Assembly (NCBI GenBank): GCA_036389675.1
Contig: DASVWI010000034.1
Location: forward strand, 1-64,000
Direction of reading: 5' to 3'
From: DASQYE01 sp036389675
Lineage (GTDB): Bacteria; Acidobacteriota; Blastocatellia; Pyrinomonadales; Pyrinomonadaceae
Length of the DNA stretch: 64,000 bases
A program made the translations under genes and the position numbers. The notes beneath the pieces were generated by a model. It had not been told where the DNA came from. It worked only from the letters and a program-made list of their open reading frames with translations, and searched no databases. This document shows, piece after piece, positions 42,283 to 50,620 of the stretch. Positions within the stretch are counted from its first letter, which is position 1; the number at the start of each line of letters is the position of its first letter.

Positions 42283-43692
42283 CTAGGGACGAGTGAGGAC
42301 GTACTTGACGATCTTGTGTCGGTTGCGCTGGCTGGCGAAGATTTCGTTCTGATCGTTGATGACGATCTCAAAAACCACTTCATTGCCGGCGAAGGAGTCC
42401 AGATAGCGACCATTGCCGTCGAAGACCTGAACGCCACGGCCAAGGTCGCAGACGTAAACGCGGCCCTGCCCGTCGACGGCGATGCCTGTCGGCGAGCTGA
42501 GCTGACCGGCCTCCTTGCCTTCGCCGCCGAACCTGTTGATGTATTTTCCGTCAGGCCCAAACTTGAAGACGCTCTTCTCACGCCTCTCCACGGCGTAGAT
42601 ATAGCCGTTGCCGCTCAGGGCCAAGCCGTCAAAGTTGAGGTCTTCGCCGGTCTTTTCCCTGACGTTGATGGTGCTCCTGACCCTGCCGTCAGGGCCAATG
42701 CGAATGATGTTGTAGTTGCTGCCGATGGCGTAGAGGCTTCCGTCCAACGCGACGTAGACGAATGAGTACTGCTCGTAACCGTTTGTGCCCTGCTTGCCGA
42801 CTTCGCCGAGGGCACGGCCCGTCGCGCCCTCGTAGCGAGAGATAGAGCCTCTCTGCACGATGTAGACAGTCCCCTGACGATCAGCCGCCATGCTCAAGAG
42901 CGGCATTTTCGGGTCAACCATCCACTGCGTCAGGAATTTGCCCTGCGAGTCGAAGACCTGCACGCGCCCGCCCGTGTATTCAGCCGTATAGATGCGGCCC
43001 TCGCCGTCAACCGCGAGGCTTCGGGCATCCTTGAACTGTCCAGCGCCAATGCCTTCGCTTCCGAATTCGAGAGCGACGCCGGCGAAGCCCGCCGCCGATG
43101 GCTTGCCGCCGCCGGTTGTCGGCGTCTTCCCGCCGGGAACGTTTGGCGCTACAGACTGTACCTGCCTGTTGACGAAGTAGGCCGCGCCGCCTCCGAACAG
43201 AAGGAACGCGCCCGTGACGGCGACGATGAGAATGATGCTGAGGATGAGGCAGCGCCCGCCGCCCGTCCTCTTCTGATGGAACGCCTGCTCCTGCATCAGA
43301 GGGGTCATGCCGGACGGTTGGGGATGGGCGTTTGTGCTGCGGGCGGTCATCTCTGTCAAGGATATGGGCTCGCCCCTCTCTATCCTCTCGACAGCATCTT
43401 TGGCTTCCTTGAGGCCGCAGCCGAAGGTCTCGCGATAGAGCTTGATGGCCGCGATCTTATTGCCGGAGCGGACGAGCTGGGCCACCTCCGCGACTTTCAA
43501 AGCCTGATTGATGACGGGCACGAAAGAGCCTCCCGCCGCATGTTCCCCTCGTCCCGGGCCGGCATGACCGCCGCGCAGCTCCTCCGGTAAGATCACGCTG
43601 TTTTCGCAGTAGGGGCAGCGCATGGTGACTGCACCGCCGCCCGGGTAATCGAGCGGCGCGGCGCACATGGGGCATTTAAAGGAGGTCGGCAT
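42283..43692 (-). CDS. Zinc-ribbon / L7-L12-like / NHL-propeller membrane protein
   Basis: A 469-residue protein. Cys7, Cys10, Cys26 and Cys29 form a zinc ribbon (CPMC and CPYC). Residues 68-110 resemble the ribosomal L7/L12 C-terminal domain (KIAAIKLYRETFGCGLKEAK). A transmembrane helix at about 148-172 is followed by six or so NHL blades (RSLAVDGEGRIYTAEYTGGR, TGIAVDGQGRVYVCDLGRG). The N-terminus should be cytoplasmic and the propeller external. The combination suggests a membrane-linked interaction scaffold, but no function is known. Confidence 0.88.
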   Translation of the reverse strand: MPTSFKCPMCAAPLDYPGGGAVTMRCPYCENSVILPEELRGGHAGPGRGEHAAGGSFVPVINQALKVAEVAQLVRSGNKIAAIKLYRETFGCGLKEAKDAVERIERGEPISLTEMTARSTNAHPQPSGMTPLMQEQAFHQKRTGGGRCLILSIILIVAVTGAFLLFGGGAAYFVNRQVQSVAPNVPGGKTPTTGGGKPSAAGFAGVALEFGSEGIGAGQFKDARSLAVDGEGRIYTAEYTGGRVQVFDSQGKFLTQWMVDPKMPLLSMAADRQGTVYIVQRGSISRYEGATGRALGEVGKQGTNGYEQYSFVYVALDGSLYAIGSNYNIIRIGPDGRVRSTINVREKTGEDLNFDGLALSGNGYIYAVERREKSVFKFGPDGKYINRFGGEGKEAGQLSSPTGIAVDGQGRVYVCDLGRGVQVFDGNGRYLDSFAGNEVVFEIVINDQNEIFASQRNRHKIVKYVLTRP

Positions 43693-43832
43693 CGGCTATC
43701 CTTTCCCTTGAATGGTTTCTCGGCGCTCATGCAAATCAGGGCCGTGGGCCATTATAGCCCAGAGCGATATTCAACGATGGACGTTGATGTGGGCGCTCTA
43801 TTGCCTTGGGCGTATATGCTAGGATGAGCTTT

Positions 43833-44405
43833 ATGAAATATCTCGCTCGCTTTTCCATCTCACTCCTCTTATGTCTATCTTGCGCCGGTGCTCTCTCCGC
43901 ACAGGAGACGAAATGCACGCTGGGCTCTGCACAGTCGCCGGAGCTTCGCCGCCTGCGCCTCGGAATGACGGCGGACGAGGCCAGAGCGCGCTACAAGGTT
44001 CTGGAAGCAGAGCCGGAGGACGAGTTCCACGTAACGCGCCTGCGCCTTGAGGCGGGCGACGACCAGTTGACAGCCGAAGCGGTCAGGGACATCGCCGTCG
44101 AGCTGATACGCCAAAAGGTAGTGACGATTCGCCTCGTCTATAGCCCGACCGAGCAGTGGAAAGATCAAGGCGAGTTTACGGAGGGGCTGTCGAAATCACT
44201 GCGGCTGCCGCTCGCCTGGAAACCGGAGAAGGTCGGCTCGGCAATCACGGGGATGATGATGCAGTGCGCGGGCTTTAAAATCAGCGCCACACTGATCGGA
44301 GGGAGGATTCCTGTCGTTTACCTTTCGGCCCTTGAGGCCGAGCCCATGCTCCTCAGACGACAGGCGGAGAAGGAAAGACGGCTGCGCGAATTTTTCAAGC
44401 CCTGA
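43833..44405 (+). CDS. Secreted hypothetical protein
   Basis: A 190-residue protein from ATG 43833 (an ATG at 43824 is also possible). The signal peptide MKYLARFSISLLLCLSCAGA ends at LSAQ. The mature part begins with LRRLRLGMTADEARARY, a motif seen in small periplasmic alpha/beta proteins, followed by an alternating alpha/beta pattern and a charged helix at the end. I do not recognise a named family. It is convergent with the HEAT-repeat gene, 21 bases away. Confidence 0.75.
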   Translation: MKYLARFSISLLLCLSCAGALSAQETKCTLGSAQSPELRRLRLGMTADEARARYKVLEAEPEDEFHVTRLRLEAGDDQLTAEAVRDIAVELIRQKVVTIRLVYSPTEQWKDQGEFTEGLSKSLRLPLAWKPEKVGSAITGMMMQCAGFKISATLIGGRIPVVYLSALEAEPMLLRRQAEKERRLREFFKP

Positions 44406-44426
44406 TCGAGACGAAGCCCCTAAGGG

Positions 44427-46409
44427 TTACGAATTACTGAGCTGGTAGATGGCTTCCATGATTGAGGAGCGGACGGCGATGGGAAGCGAATCGCGTGTCG
44501 CGAGGTAGCGAAAGGTCTTGAGCATGTCGGGCTGCCCGCTTAAAGCCAGAAGCTTGACGAGCGCAAGGCGAACTTCGGTGCTCGGGTGATCTTCTATGGT
44601 CTCTATCAGGGACTGAACCTCACCGGCCTTAGCCATCAGCGAGAGCACGAGCAGGGCATCAAAGGCACGCTCGCCGCTCTGGCTCGAAATATCGCTGATC
44701 GCCTCACCAGCCATCCCTGAGGAAGCAATCGCAGCCCCTATCCGGCGGCGGCGCTCGGGTGTAGACGCACGCATGATGCGTTTGAAAGATGCGGCGCGGT
44801 CTTCGTTGATATTGAAGAGAGCGCGCGCCGCCGCATCGCGCACCTGCGCGACAGGGTCGTCGAAGGCCGCGCCGATGTAGCCGTAGGCCTCATCATTTCC
44901 GATGTCGGCCAAATCCAGCACGCCCGCCGCCCGCTCGTTCGCATCCTCGCTCTTAAGGTAGCTCAAAGTTTTGATTGGAATAAGAGAGGCCGCTCGTTCG
45001 GGCATTGCCGGCTCACCGACGACGCGCGCAGGCGTATGTGCTGTCGCTCCCGCCGCTGCCGCGCCGACGAATGCTTCGACCGGATTTGATTGCGTCGCCA
45101 CCCCGACGGCTTCGGGCATCGGCCTCTCCGCTTCCATCCCCGTTGAGCGAATCTCGCTCATTCCTCTGTCGGCAGAAGCCTCTAAGGAAACTACGCCGTC
45201 CTGTGTCTCGGTTGTTATGGCGGGCTCTAAATCAAAGGATGCCGTCTCGGGCTCTGCGGCCTCTTCAGGCCGTGCGGCTTCGACTTCGTCCGGCTGCGAG
45301 ATTTCAGGCGTTGCGGCTGGCGCTGCCGCCTCCGCCTCCATCTCTACCGGCTCATATCTATGAACCGCCTCCGGTTCTTTATCGACGCTTGCCCGCGCGC
45401 CTGCGCTTTCGGGCATCGCGGCAAGCTTCTCCGCTTTGACCTCGACTGGCGCGGCGGCGGCGGGCGTCCTGGCCTTTATGTCTTCGCCGCGCTCAGTCCT
45501 GCGACGCGCGGCGATGACGGCGTAGGCGCTCGCGAGCAGCAGTGCCGCTATTAGGAGCGGCAGCAAGTAGCGCCCCAGAGCCGTTTCGGAAGACGCAGCT
45601 TCGGGCGAGACGGAGACAGCGGCGGGCGTCTGCTGTGCCGTCGTTGTTTGCCCCGCAAGAGGCTGCGCCGTGGAGTTGCTGTTTGAAGGCTTGAGCGACG
45701 AATCTCCCGCCACCGCTTGCTGAGCAGAGCTTGTGCCCGCCTCGCCCGCAGAGCCTGCGCTTGCCTTTGCGCTCATCGGCTGATTCGCATTCTCCGTCGT
45801 GGAGTTGTGATTGTTAAGAGGCGTCTGCGGCGAGGGAGGCGTCGCCGTCCTGACCTGCGTAGCGTTGATGGCAGAAGCCTGCGAGGTTGAGGACGATGAT
45901 TGCCCCGGATTGGAGGCAGCCTTTTGCGGAGCGCTGAAGACTACTTCCAGCTTGTTGAACTGCTGTGCGACGCGCGCGCCGACTCCGGGTTGGATGCGGA
46001 ATGAGAGTACCGTATCGTCGCCGCGCTTCGAGACCTGCACGCCGTCAAAGCCGCGCCCGCGCATGTTTTGTCGCACGCGCGGCGCATCGGCTTTCGGTAT
46101 AACCACCACGAAGCGGTCTCCCTCACGGTAAGCCGAATAATCGCTCAGCGGCTCGTTATAGGTGATCGTCACGCGCGACCCGTCCGCCGCTTCCTCATGA
46201 CGAACCGGGGTCAGCCCTTTTTTCTTTTGCGGCTTTTGAGTGGTTGAAGAATCCGTCCCTCCCTGCGCCTGTGGGGCGAGCGCGGGTAAAAGCGGCGTCG
46301 TCTTCCGCGCGCTGGCGTCGGTCGCGCACGCCGCGAAAATGATTAGAATGAAGGCGGCGGAAATAATATGCGGACGGCCTGGGGAGATGGGGAACACTAA
46401 GCCTCTCAT
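44427..46409 (-). CDS. Membrane protein with HEAT-repeat C-terminus
   Basis: A 660-residue protein. A signal segment (ISAAFILIIFAACATD) precedes a beta domain at about 65-165 that resembles AMIN-like periplasmic modules (RVTITYNEPLSDYSAYREGD). A long Ser/Thr/Gln-rich linker follows, then a transmembrane helix at about 283-300 (YLLPLLIAALLLASAYAVIA), an acidic Ala/Glu-rich linker, and HEAT-like repeats at about 485-660 (ERAAGVLDLADIGNDEAYGY, DAAARALFNINED). It may link an envelope ligand to cytoplasmic partners; the role is unknown. Confidence 0.8.
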   Translation of the reverse strand: MRGLVFPISPGRPHIISAAFILIIFAACATDASARKTTPLLPALAPQAQGGTDSSTTQKPQKKKGLTPVRHEEAADGSRVTITYNEPLSDYSAYREGDRFVVVIPKADAPRVRQNMRGRGFDGVQVSKRGDDTVLSFRIQPGVGARVAQQFNKLEVVFSAPQKAASNPGQSSSSTSQASAINATQVRTATPPSPQTPLNNHNSTTENANQPMSAKASAGSAGEAGTSSAQQAVAGDSSLKPSNSNSTAQPLAGQTTTAQQTPAAVSVSPEAASSETALGRYLLPLLIAALLLASAYAVIAARRRTERGEDIKARTPAAAAPVEVKAEKLAAMPESAGARASVDKEPEAVHRYEPVEMEAEAAAPAATPEISQPDEVEAARPEEAAEPETASFDLEPAITTETQDGVVSLEASADRGMSEIRSTGMEAERPMPEAVGVATQSNPVEAFVGAAAAGATAHTPARVVGEPAMPERAASLIPIKTLSYLKSEDANERAAGVLDLADIGNDEAYGYIGAAFDDPVAQVRDAAARALFNINEDRAASFKRIMRASTPERRRRIGAAIASSGMAGEAISDISSQSGERAFDALLVLSLMAKAGEVQSLIETIEDHPSTEVRLALVKLLALSGQPDMLKTFRYLATRDSLPIAVRSSIMEAIYQLSNS

Positions 46410-46561
46410 TTAACTGTTCGAGCCGGAAAAGGTCGCGTTGCCGCCTTGCACCTGATAGAACGCTCTCTGTCTGAGAGCCGATTATACGTAGCGTTGGAGG
46501 GAATTGAAAGAGGATTCGGGTGGGCGCTCACTCTATGGCGGTTCGTGTGTCGGCGAAGATT

Positions 46562-47392
46562 TCAGTTGATTGCCGTCTGCTGCGGGCGCTGTGCCCGTGC
46601 CTGTGCGAAGAGACCTCTTTCGATGACGGTACGCAGATTCCGCCCGTGAAAGATACGCTCAAAGTCCGTCCCGGCGAGTCCCGGTTTCAAGCACTGTTCA
46701 AGACCTATCTCGAATATGGAGTCGTCGGCGTTGGCCGAGAGGCGCGCAGCCCCGACTTGCGAGGCGAGGGCTTCGAGATAGTGCAGGGCATTCCCCACAG
46801 TATCGCCGCTGAGGACTCCCTGATGGCCCTCTATGATTCGAGCGCGCCCGCGCCTGAGCAGGCGTTCGAGGGCGGTTTTCATCAGCGCAGGCGTCGAGTA
46901 ATAAAGGTAGACCAGATTGCCGACGATGTTATCGCCCACCATCAACAGGTCTGCGCCCGGGATATCGACGTTGAGCGTGCTCATCGTGTGCCCCGGATTG
47001 TAGAACACGTCCAGCTCGTAGCGTCCCCAGCGTATAAGCATGTCGTCCGAGACGAGAATGTCAGGCTCAACGAAGGGCGCGGTCTCCTCCTCCTCGTCGC
47101 GGAAACTCTCGGCGTCGTAAGTGTGCGTGTAATTCCGATGGGCGATAACGGACGCGCCGGGAAATTGATTGAGCCCGGCGAGGTGATCGCGGAAAAAGTG
47201 CGTGCAGATAATAAAGCGGACGCGCTTGCCGAGCTCTGATTCGACGAAGGCGCGCAGCCCTTCAGCGTCTTCGCGGCCCGCCATCGAATCTATTAGCAGC
47301 GCCTCTTCATCGTTTACGACGACGGTCGAGTTGGAATCCAGAACCTCGCCGACCAGACTGTAGATGTCGGGCGCTATTTGGTCTACGCGCAT
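46562..47392 (-). CDS. MBL-fold hydrolase-like protein lacking one zinc ligand
   Basis: A 276-residue metallo-beta-lactamase-fold protein from ATG 47392 (a TTG at 47437 would extend it). The metal motif reads H65-F-F-R-D69-H70, where the family has HxHxDH, so the second His is Phe. Later ligands remain: His135 (NPGHTMS), Asp154 (VGDNIVG) and His190 (EGHQG). It may therefore bind one metal or have altered activity. It is divergent from the LysR gene, which could control it. Confidence 0.85.
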   Translation of the reverse strand: MRVDQIAPDIYSLVGEVLDSNSTVVVNDEEALLIDSMAGREDAEGLRAFVESELGKRVRFIICTHFFRDHLAGLNQFPGASVIAHRNYTHTYDAESFRDEEEETAPFVEPDILVSDDMLIRWGRYELDVFYNPGHTMSTLNVDIPGADLLMVGDNIVGNLVYLYYSTPALMKTALERLLRRGRARIIEGHQGVLSGDTVGNALHYLEALASQVGAARLSANADDSIFEIGLEQCLKPGLAGTDFERIFHGRNLRTVIERGLFAQARAQRPQQTAIN

Positions 47393-47521
47393 AGCCTCGG
47401 TTTCCTCTCGTGACGCTCGAAAATCTTCCCCGCGCAAATTATTTTATCCGCAAACTGCGAGATATGCTATGCTGCAAGTGTTGAGAAAGCAAATCGATTG
47501 TTTTCACTGTTTCGATGAGAT

Positions 47522-47539
47522 TCATTCATGAGCGAATGA
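47522..47539. promoter_or_regulatory. Candidate LysR-type operator
   Basis: The dyad TCATTC-N6-GAATGA lies in the divergent MBL/LysR intergenic region, 14 bases before the LysR start. Its size and position fit an autoregulatory LysR site. Confidence 0.45.
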
Positions 47540-47553
47540 CGGGGTAAGGGATT

Positions 47554-48516
47554 ATGAAACTGGAGATTCGTCACCTCAAGCTGATCAAGGCGATTGCCAG
47601 AGAAGGCAGCGTGACAAAGGCCGGGAACCGGCTGCACCTGACGCAATCGGCGCTCAGTCACCAGTTGCGCGATGCGGAGCAGAAGCTGGGCGCGCGCCTC
47701 TTCACGCGGCTCAACAAAAGGATGCTGCTCACGCCCGCCGGGGAGCGCCTTCTGCTCTCAGCCGACAATGTTCTGGAAGAGATCAAGCGGGCCGAAGAGG
47801 ACATACGTCAGATCGCCTTGAGCCGCGAAGGCGTCCTGCGTCTGAGCACGCAATGCTACACCTGCTATCACTGGCTGCCGTCCATGCTCAAGCAGTTCCA
47901 GCAGAAGTTCCCGCGCGTCGACGTACAGATCATGGTCGAAGCGACGCGCCGCCCGCTGGAAGCCCTGCTCGACGGCAAGCTCGATTTAGCCATCGTCAAC
48001 TCGCCCGTGCGTAACAGCAAGATCGTCTACAAACCGCTCTTTCAGGACGAGCTGGTGGCCGTCATGCGGCCCGACCACCCGCTCGCCGCGCGCCCCTACG
48101 TCAAGGCGCAGGATTTCGCCGACCAGCATCTTCTGGTCTATCAAGTCCCGAGGGAAGAGAGCATGATTTTTCAGAAGTTTCTGATCCCCGCCGGAGTCTC
48201 GCCGCGCCGCGTCTCGCAGGTGCAGCTGACCGAAGCGGTGATAGAGATGGTCAAGGCTGGCTTGGGCGTCAGCATCATGGCGAGGTGGGCCGTCGCGCCG
48301 CAGCTCGCTTCCGGCACGCTCAGCGCCGTGCCGCTCTTGAGCCGCGGCTTTCACCGTCAGTGGAGCGCCGCGACCTTGAAGAACAAATCCGCGCCAGCCT
48401 ACCTGAACGCCTTTATCGAATTGCTCGCGAACAACTCTCTGCCCGTCGAGCGCAAAGACGGAAAGAAGAGAGTCAAGGCCGGCGGCCTGCCCGCCTGGTA
48501 CGAACTGGCAGGATAA
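47554..48516 (+). CDS. LysR-family transcriptional regulator (MetR-like)
   Basis: A 320-residue LysR protein. The HTH is at residues 1-65 (EGSVTKAGNRLHLTQSALSH). The effector domain begins with STQCYTCYHWLPSMLKQFQQ, very like MetR, the homocysteine-responsive regulator of methionine genes. No met gene is adjacent, so a MetR role is not assumed. It is divergent from the MBL-fold gene and upstream of the racemase-family gene, either of which may be its target. Confidence 0.9.
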   Translation: MKLEIRHLKLIKAIAREGSVTKAGNRLHLTQSALSHQLRDAEQKLGARLFTRLNKRMLLTPAGERLLLSADNVLEEIKRAEEDIRQIALSREGVLRLSTQCYTCYHWLPSMLKQFQQKFPRVDVQIMVEATRRPLEALLDGKLDLAIVNSPVRNSKIVYKPLFQDELVAVMRPDHPLAARPYVKAQDFADQHLLVYQVPREESMIFQKFLIPAGVSPRRVSQVQLTEAVIEMVKAGLGVSIMARWAVAPQLASGTLSAVPLLSRGFHRQWSAATLKNKSAPAYLNAFIELLANNSLPVERKDGKKRVKAGGLPAWYELAG

Positions 48517-48521
48517 AACGA

Positions 48522-48605
48522 AAGGATGAAGGATGAAGGATGAAGGAAAAGCTTTCAAGCACGAACAGCACTCCTTTCATCCTTCCGCCTTCATCCTTCA
48601 TCCTT
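48522..48605. repeat. Inverted heptamer array (GGATGAA)n
   Basis: Three GGATGAA heptamers on the left and the complementary TTCATCC heptamers on the right. The outer 18 bp (48522-48539 with 48588-48605) pair perfectly around a 48-base centre. It lies between the LysR and racemase genes. Confidence 0.85.
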
Positions 48606-48623
48606 GCACTTAAGGAGGAACGC

Positions 48624-49355
48624 ATGGCCCAACACATTGGCATTGTGGCGGGTAGCGCCGAGGGGGCGGCGCTCTGTTATCGCACGATCTGTCTGGAAGC
48701 CCTCAACATAATGGGTGAGCATAATCATCCCGAGATAACGATGAACTCCATCCCGATGGCTCGTCACATGGAGTTTCTGCGGGATAACAATTGGGAAGGG
48801 ATTGCGGAGTTGATGCTCGAATCGGCGCATAAGGTGGCGAGCGTCGGAGCAGCCTTTGCGATCTGCCCGGACAACACCTATCATCAAGCCCTCCCCTACC
48901 TGATTCCCAACTCACCCATCCCATGGCTGCACATCGCCGAGACGGTCGCGGACGAAGCTCAGCGCCGCGGCTTCAAACATCTGGCAGTCCTCGGGACGAA
49001 ATACCTGATGGAAGGGCCTGTCTACAGGGAAGCCCTCTCGAAGCGCGGTATAGTCGGCGCGACGCCGGACGCGCCCGCGCGAGTGAAGATCAACACGATC
49101 ATCTTCAAGGAGCTGGTCAACGGTCTTTTCCCGGAAGAGTCCAGGCTCTACTTCAACGAGGTGATGTCGGAGATGAAGAGTGTGGGGTGCGATGCCGCCG
49201 TGCTCGGCTGCACGGAGATACCCCTGATCGTTCGCCCGGACGACGCCCCGCTGCCGACGCTCGATTCCACGCGCCTGCTCGCAAGAGCAGCACTACGCAG
49301 GGCCATAGACGAAGACCGGGCTGAACCGAGCATGGCGAAGGCCCGCGGCGAGTAG
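48624..49355 (+). CDS. Aspartate/glutamate racemase family protein
   Basis: A 243-residue enzyme from ATG 48624 behind a strong AAGGAGGAA site; the frame also stays open through the repeat upstream, but that part is not coding in character. The two catalytic cysteines are Cys81 (FAICPDNTYH) and Cys196 (VLGCTEIPL), as in cofactor-independent racemases. D-aspartate or D-glutamate for cell-wall peptides or signalling is the likely product. It is followed after 37 bases by the DapB-like gene, whose family also serves peptidoglycan precursor synthesis. Confidence 0.9.
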   Translation: MAQHIGIVAGSAEGAALCYRTICLEALNIMGEHNHPEITMNSIPMARHMEFLRDNNWEGIAELMLESAHKVASVGAAFAICPDNTYHQALPYLIPNSPIPWLHIAETVADEAQRRGFKHLAVLGTKYLMEGPVYREALSKRGIVGATPDAPARVKINTIIFKELVNGLFPEESRLYFNEVMSEMKSVGCDAAVLGCTEIPLIVRPDDAPLPTLDSTRLLARAALRRAIDEDRAEPSMAKARGE

Positions 49356-49392
49356 CCGTCAAGCGGCCTCCGATGATTGGGGGTAATAGTTT

Positions 49393-50190
49393 ATGAAGCT
49401 GAGGGTGTGCATCGCGGGCGCGACCGGCTGGGTCGGAAAGCCCCTGTGCGCGGCTGTGGCGGAGGCGGATGATTTAAGTCTGGTCGGCGCTGTCTCGCGC
49501 AGAAGCGAAGGGGTCAGGCTAGGCGACGTGGTTGACGGCGTGGAGTCGGATTTAATCGTCAGCGGCTCGGTGTCAGAGGCTCTGAAGACGCCGACGGACG
49601 TGCTGGTGGATTACACTAAGGCGGACGTGGTCAGGGCCAACGTGCTGGCGGCGATTCGACAGCAGGTGCATGTGGTGATCGGCACTTCCGGCCTGACCGA
49701 CGAGGATTTCGCGGAGATCGACAGGGCGGCACTGGAGGCGCAGGTCGGAGTCATAGCCGTCGGCAACTTCGCCATCACAGCCGTCTTGTTGCAGCGTTTC
49801 GCCTGCGAGGCGGCGAAGCATCTTTCCCATTGGGAGATAGTCGACTACGCCTCCGACATGAAGGTGGATGCTCCGAGCGGCACGGCGCGCGAGCTGGCCT
49901 TTCGTCTTTCAGAGATTAAAAGGCCGGAGGTCGCGCACCCGATTGAGGAGACCGTAGGCCCAAAGGAGAGCCGGGGCGCGACGCTCGGCGGCAGTCAGGT
50001 GCATTCGATTCGTCTGCCGGGCTACGTCATCGCTCTTGATGTGATCTTCGGCAAGGGGGACGAGCGCCTCACCCTGCGCTATGAGGCTGGCACGGGGGCA
50101 GCCCCCTACATTCAGCCCACGCTGTTAGCCGTCCGCCGCGTTAAGGATTACGTCGGCTTGATCAGGGGTCTCGATAAGATCATGGACTAA
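49393..50190 (+). CDS. dapB: DapB-like dihydrodipicolinate reductase family protein
   Basis: A 265-residue NAD(P)H-dependent reductase-like protein. The cofactor loop is GATGWVGKPL, GTSG is at 97-100 and the substrate motif KVDAPSGTAREL is at 157-168. Where E. coli DapB has the catalytic EAHHRHK, this protein has DYASDMK, so the catalytic His pair (expected at 153-154) is Ala-Ser while Lys157 stays. The usual GEIGFxxxRGG region is also changed (GGSQVHSIRLPG). It may be a divergent but working lysine/peptidoglycan enzyme or a paralogue with a new substrate, so the symbol is tentative. Confidence 0.78.
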   Translation: MKLRVCIAGATGWVGKPLCAAVAEADDLSLVGAVSRRSEGVRLGDVVDGVESDLIVSGSVSEALKTPTDVLVDYTKADVVRANVLAAIRQQVHVVIGTSGLTDEDFAEIDRAALEAQVGVIAVGNFAITAVLLQRFACEAAKHLSHWEIVDYASDMKVDAPSGTARELAFRLSEIKRPEVAHPIEETVGPKESRGATLGGSQVHSIRLPGYVIALDVIFGKGDERLTLRYEAGTGAAPYIQPTLLAVRRVKDYVGLIRGLDKIMD

Positions 50191-50266
50191 AATCCAAAAT
50201 GGTCTCATCCGCTTGCGCGTCGCTCTCTAATAACTTACCTTTTCGGGCACAGGAGGAACACTCTCT

Positions 50267-50545
50267 ATGCGCCGCACTCTGGTTTTGATTATGACACTGA
50301 CGATGGCCGCCCTCTTGACGGGCTGTGGCCGCTCCGATACCGCCAACGCTAATAATGGCAATGTCGATGAGGGAACGGCCGGGCAGACGGTGAGCAACTC
50401 GAACATGGCTCCGACGGGAGGGCCGGGGCCGGAGCCTGAAAACGCCGGTTCGGTCGGCAAGAGCAGTAGTAGTGAAAACAAGACTGACCAGACGACAAAC
50501 AGTAAGCCCGCGAACAGTAAGAAGACGGAAGGGAAGAAGCAATAG
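50267..50545 (+). CDS. Small Asn/Ser-rich lipoprotein
   Basis: A 92-residue protein with a lipoprotein signal peptide (MTLTMAALLTGC, lipobox LTGC at about 16-19). The mature part is low-complexity and disordered, rich in Asn, Gly, Ser and Lys, ending in a basic stretch. GGAGGAA lies upstream of the ATG. It may tether to peptidoglycan or act as a spacer; nothing specific is known. Confidence 0.7.
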   Translation: MRRTLVLIMTLTMAALLTGCGRSDTANANNGNVDEGTAGQTVSNSNMAPTGGPGPEPENAGSVGKSSSSENKTDQTTNSKPANSKKTEGKKQ

Positions 50546-50620
50546 TCTAAGGGCGACGGGCCGCAGGCCCACCCGGACGTTTATGGTTTATCCTTTCGAT
50601 CAGAAGAGCATCGAGTACAA

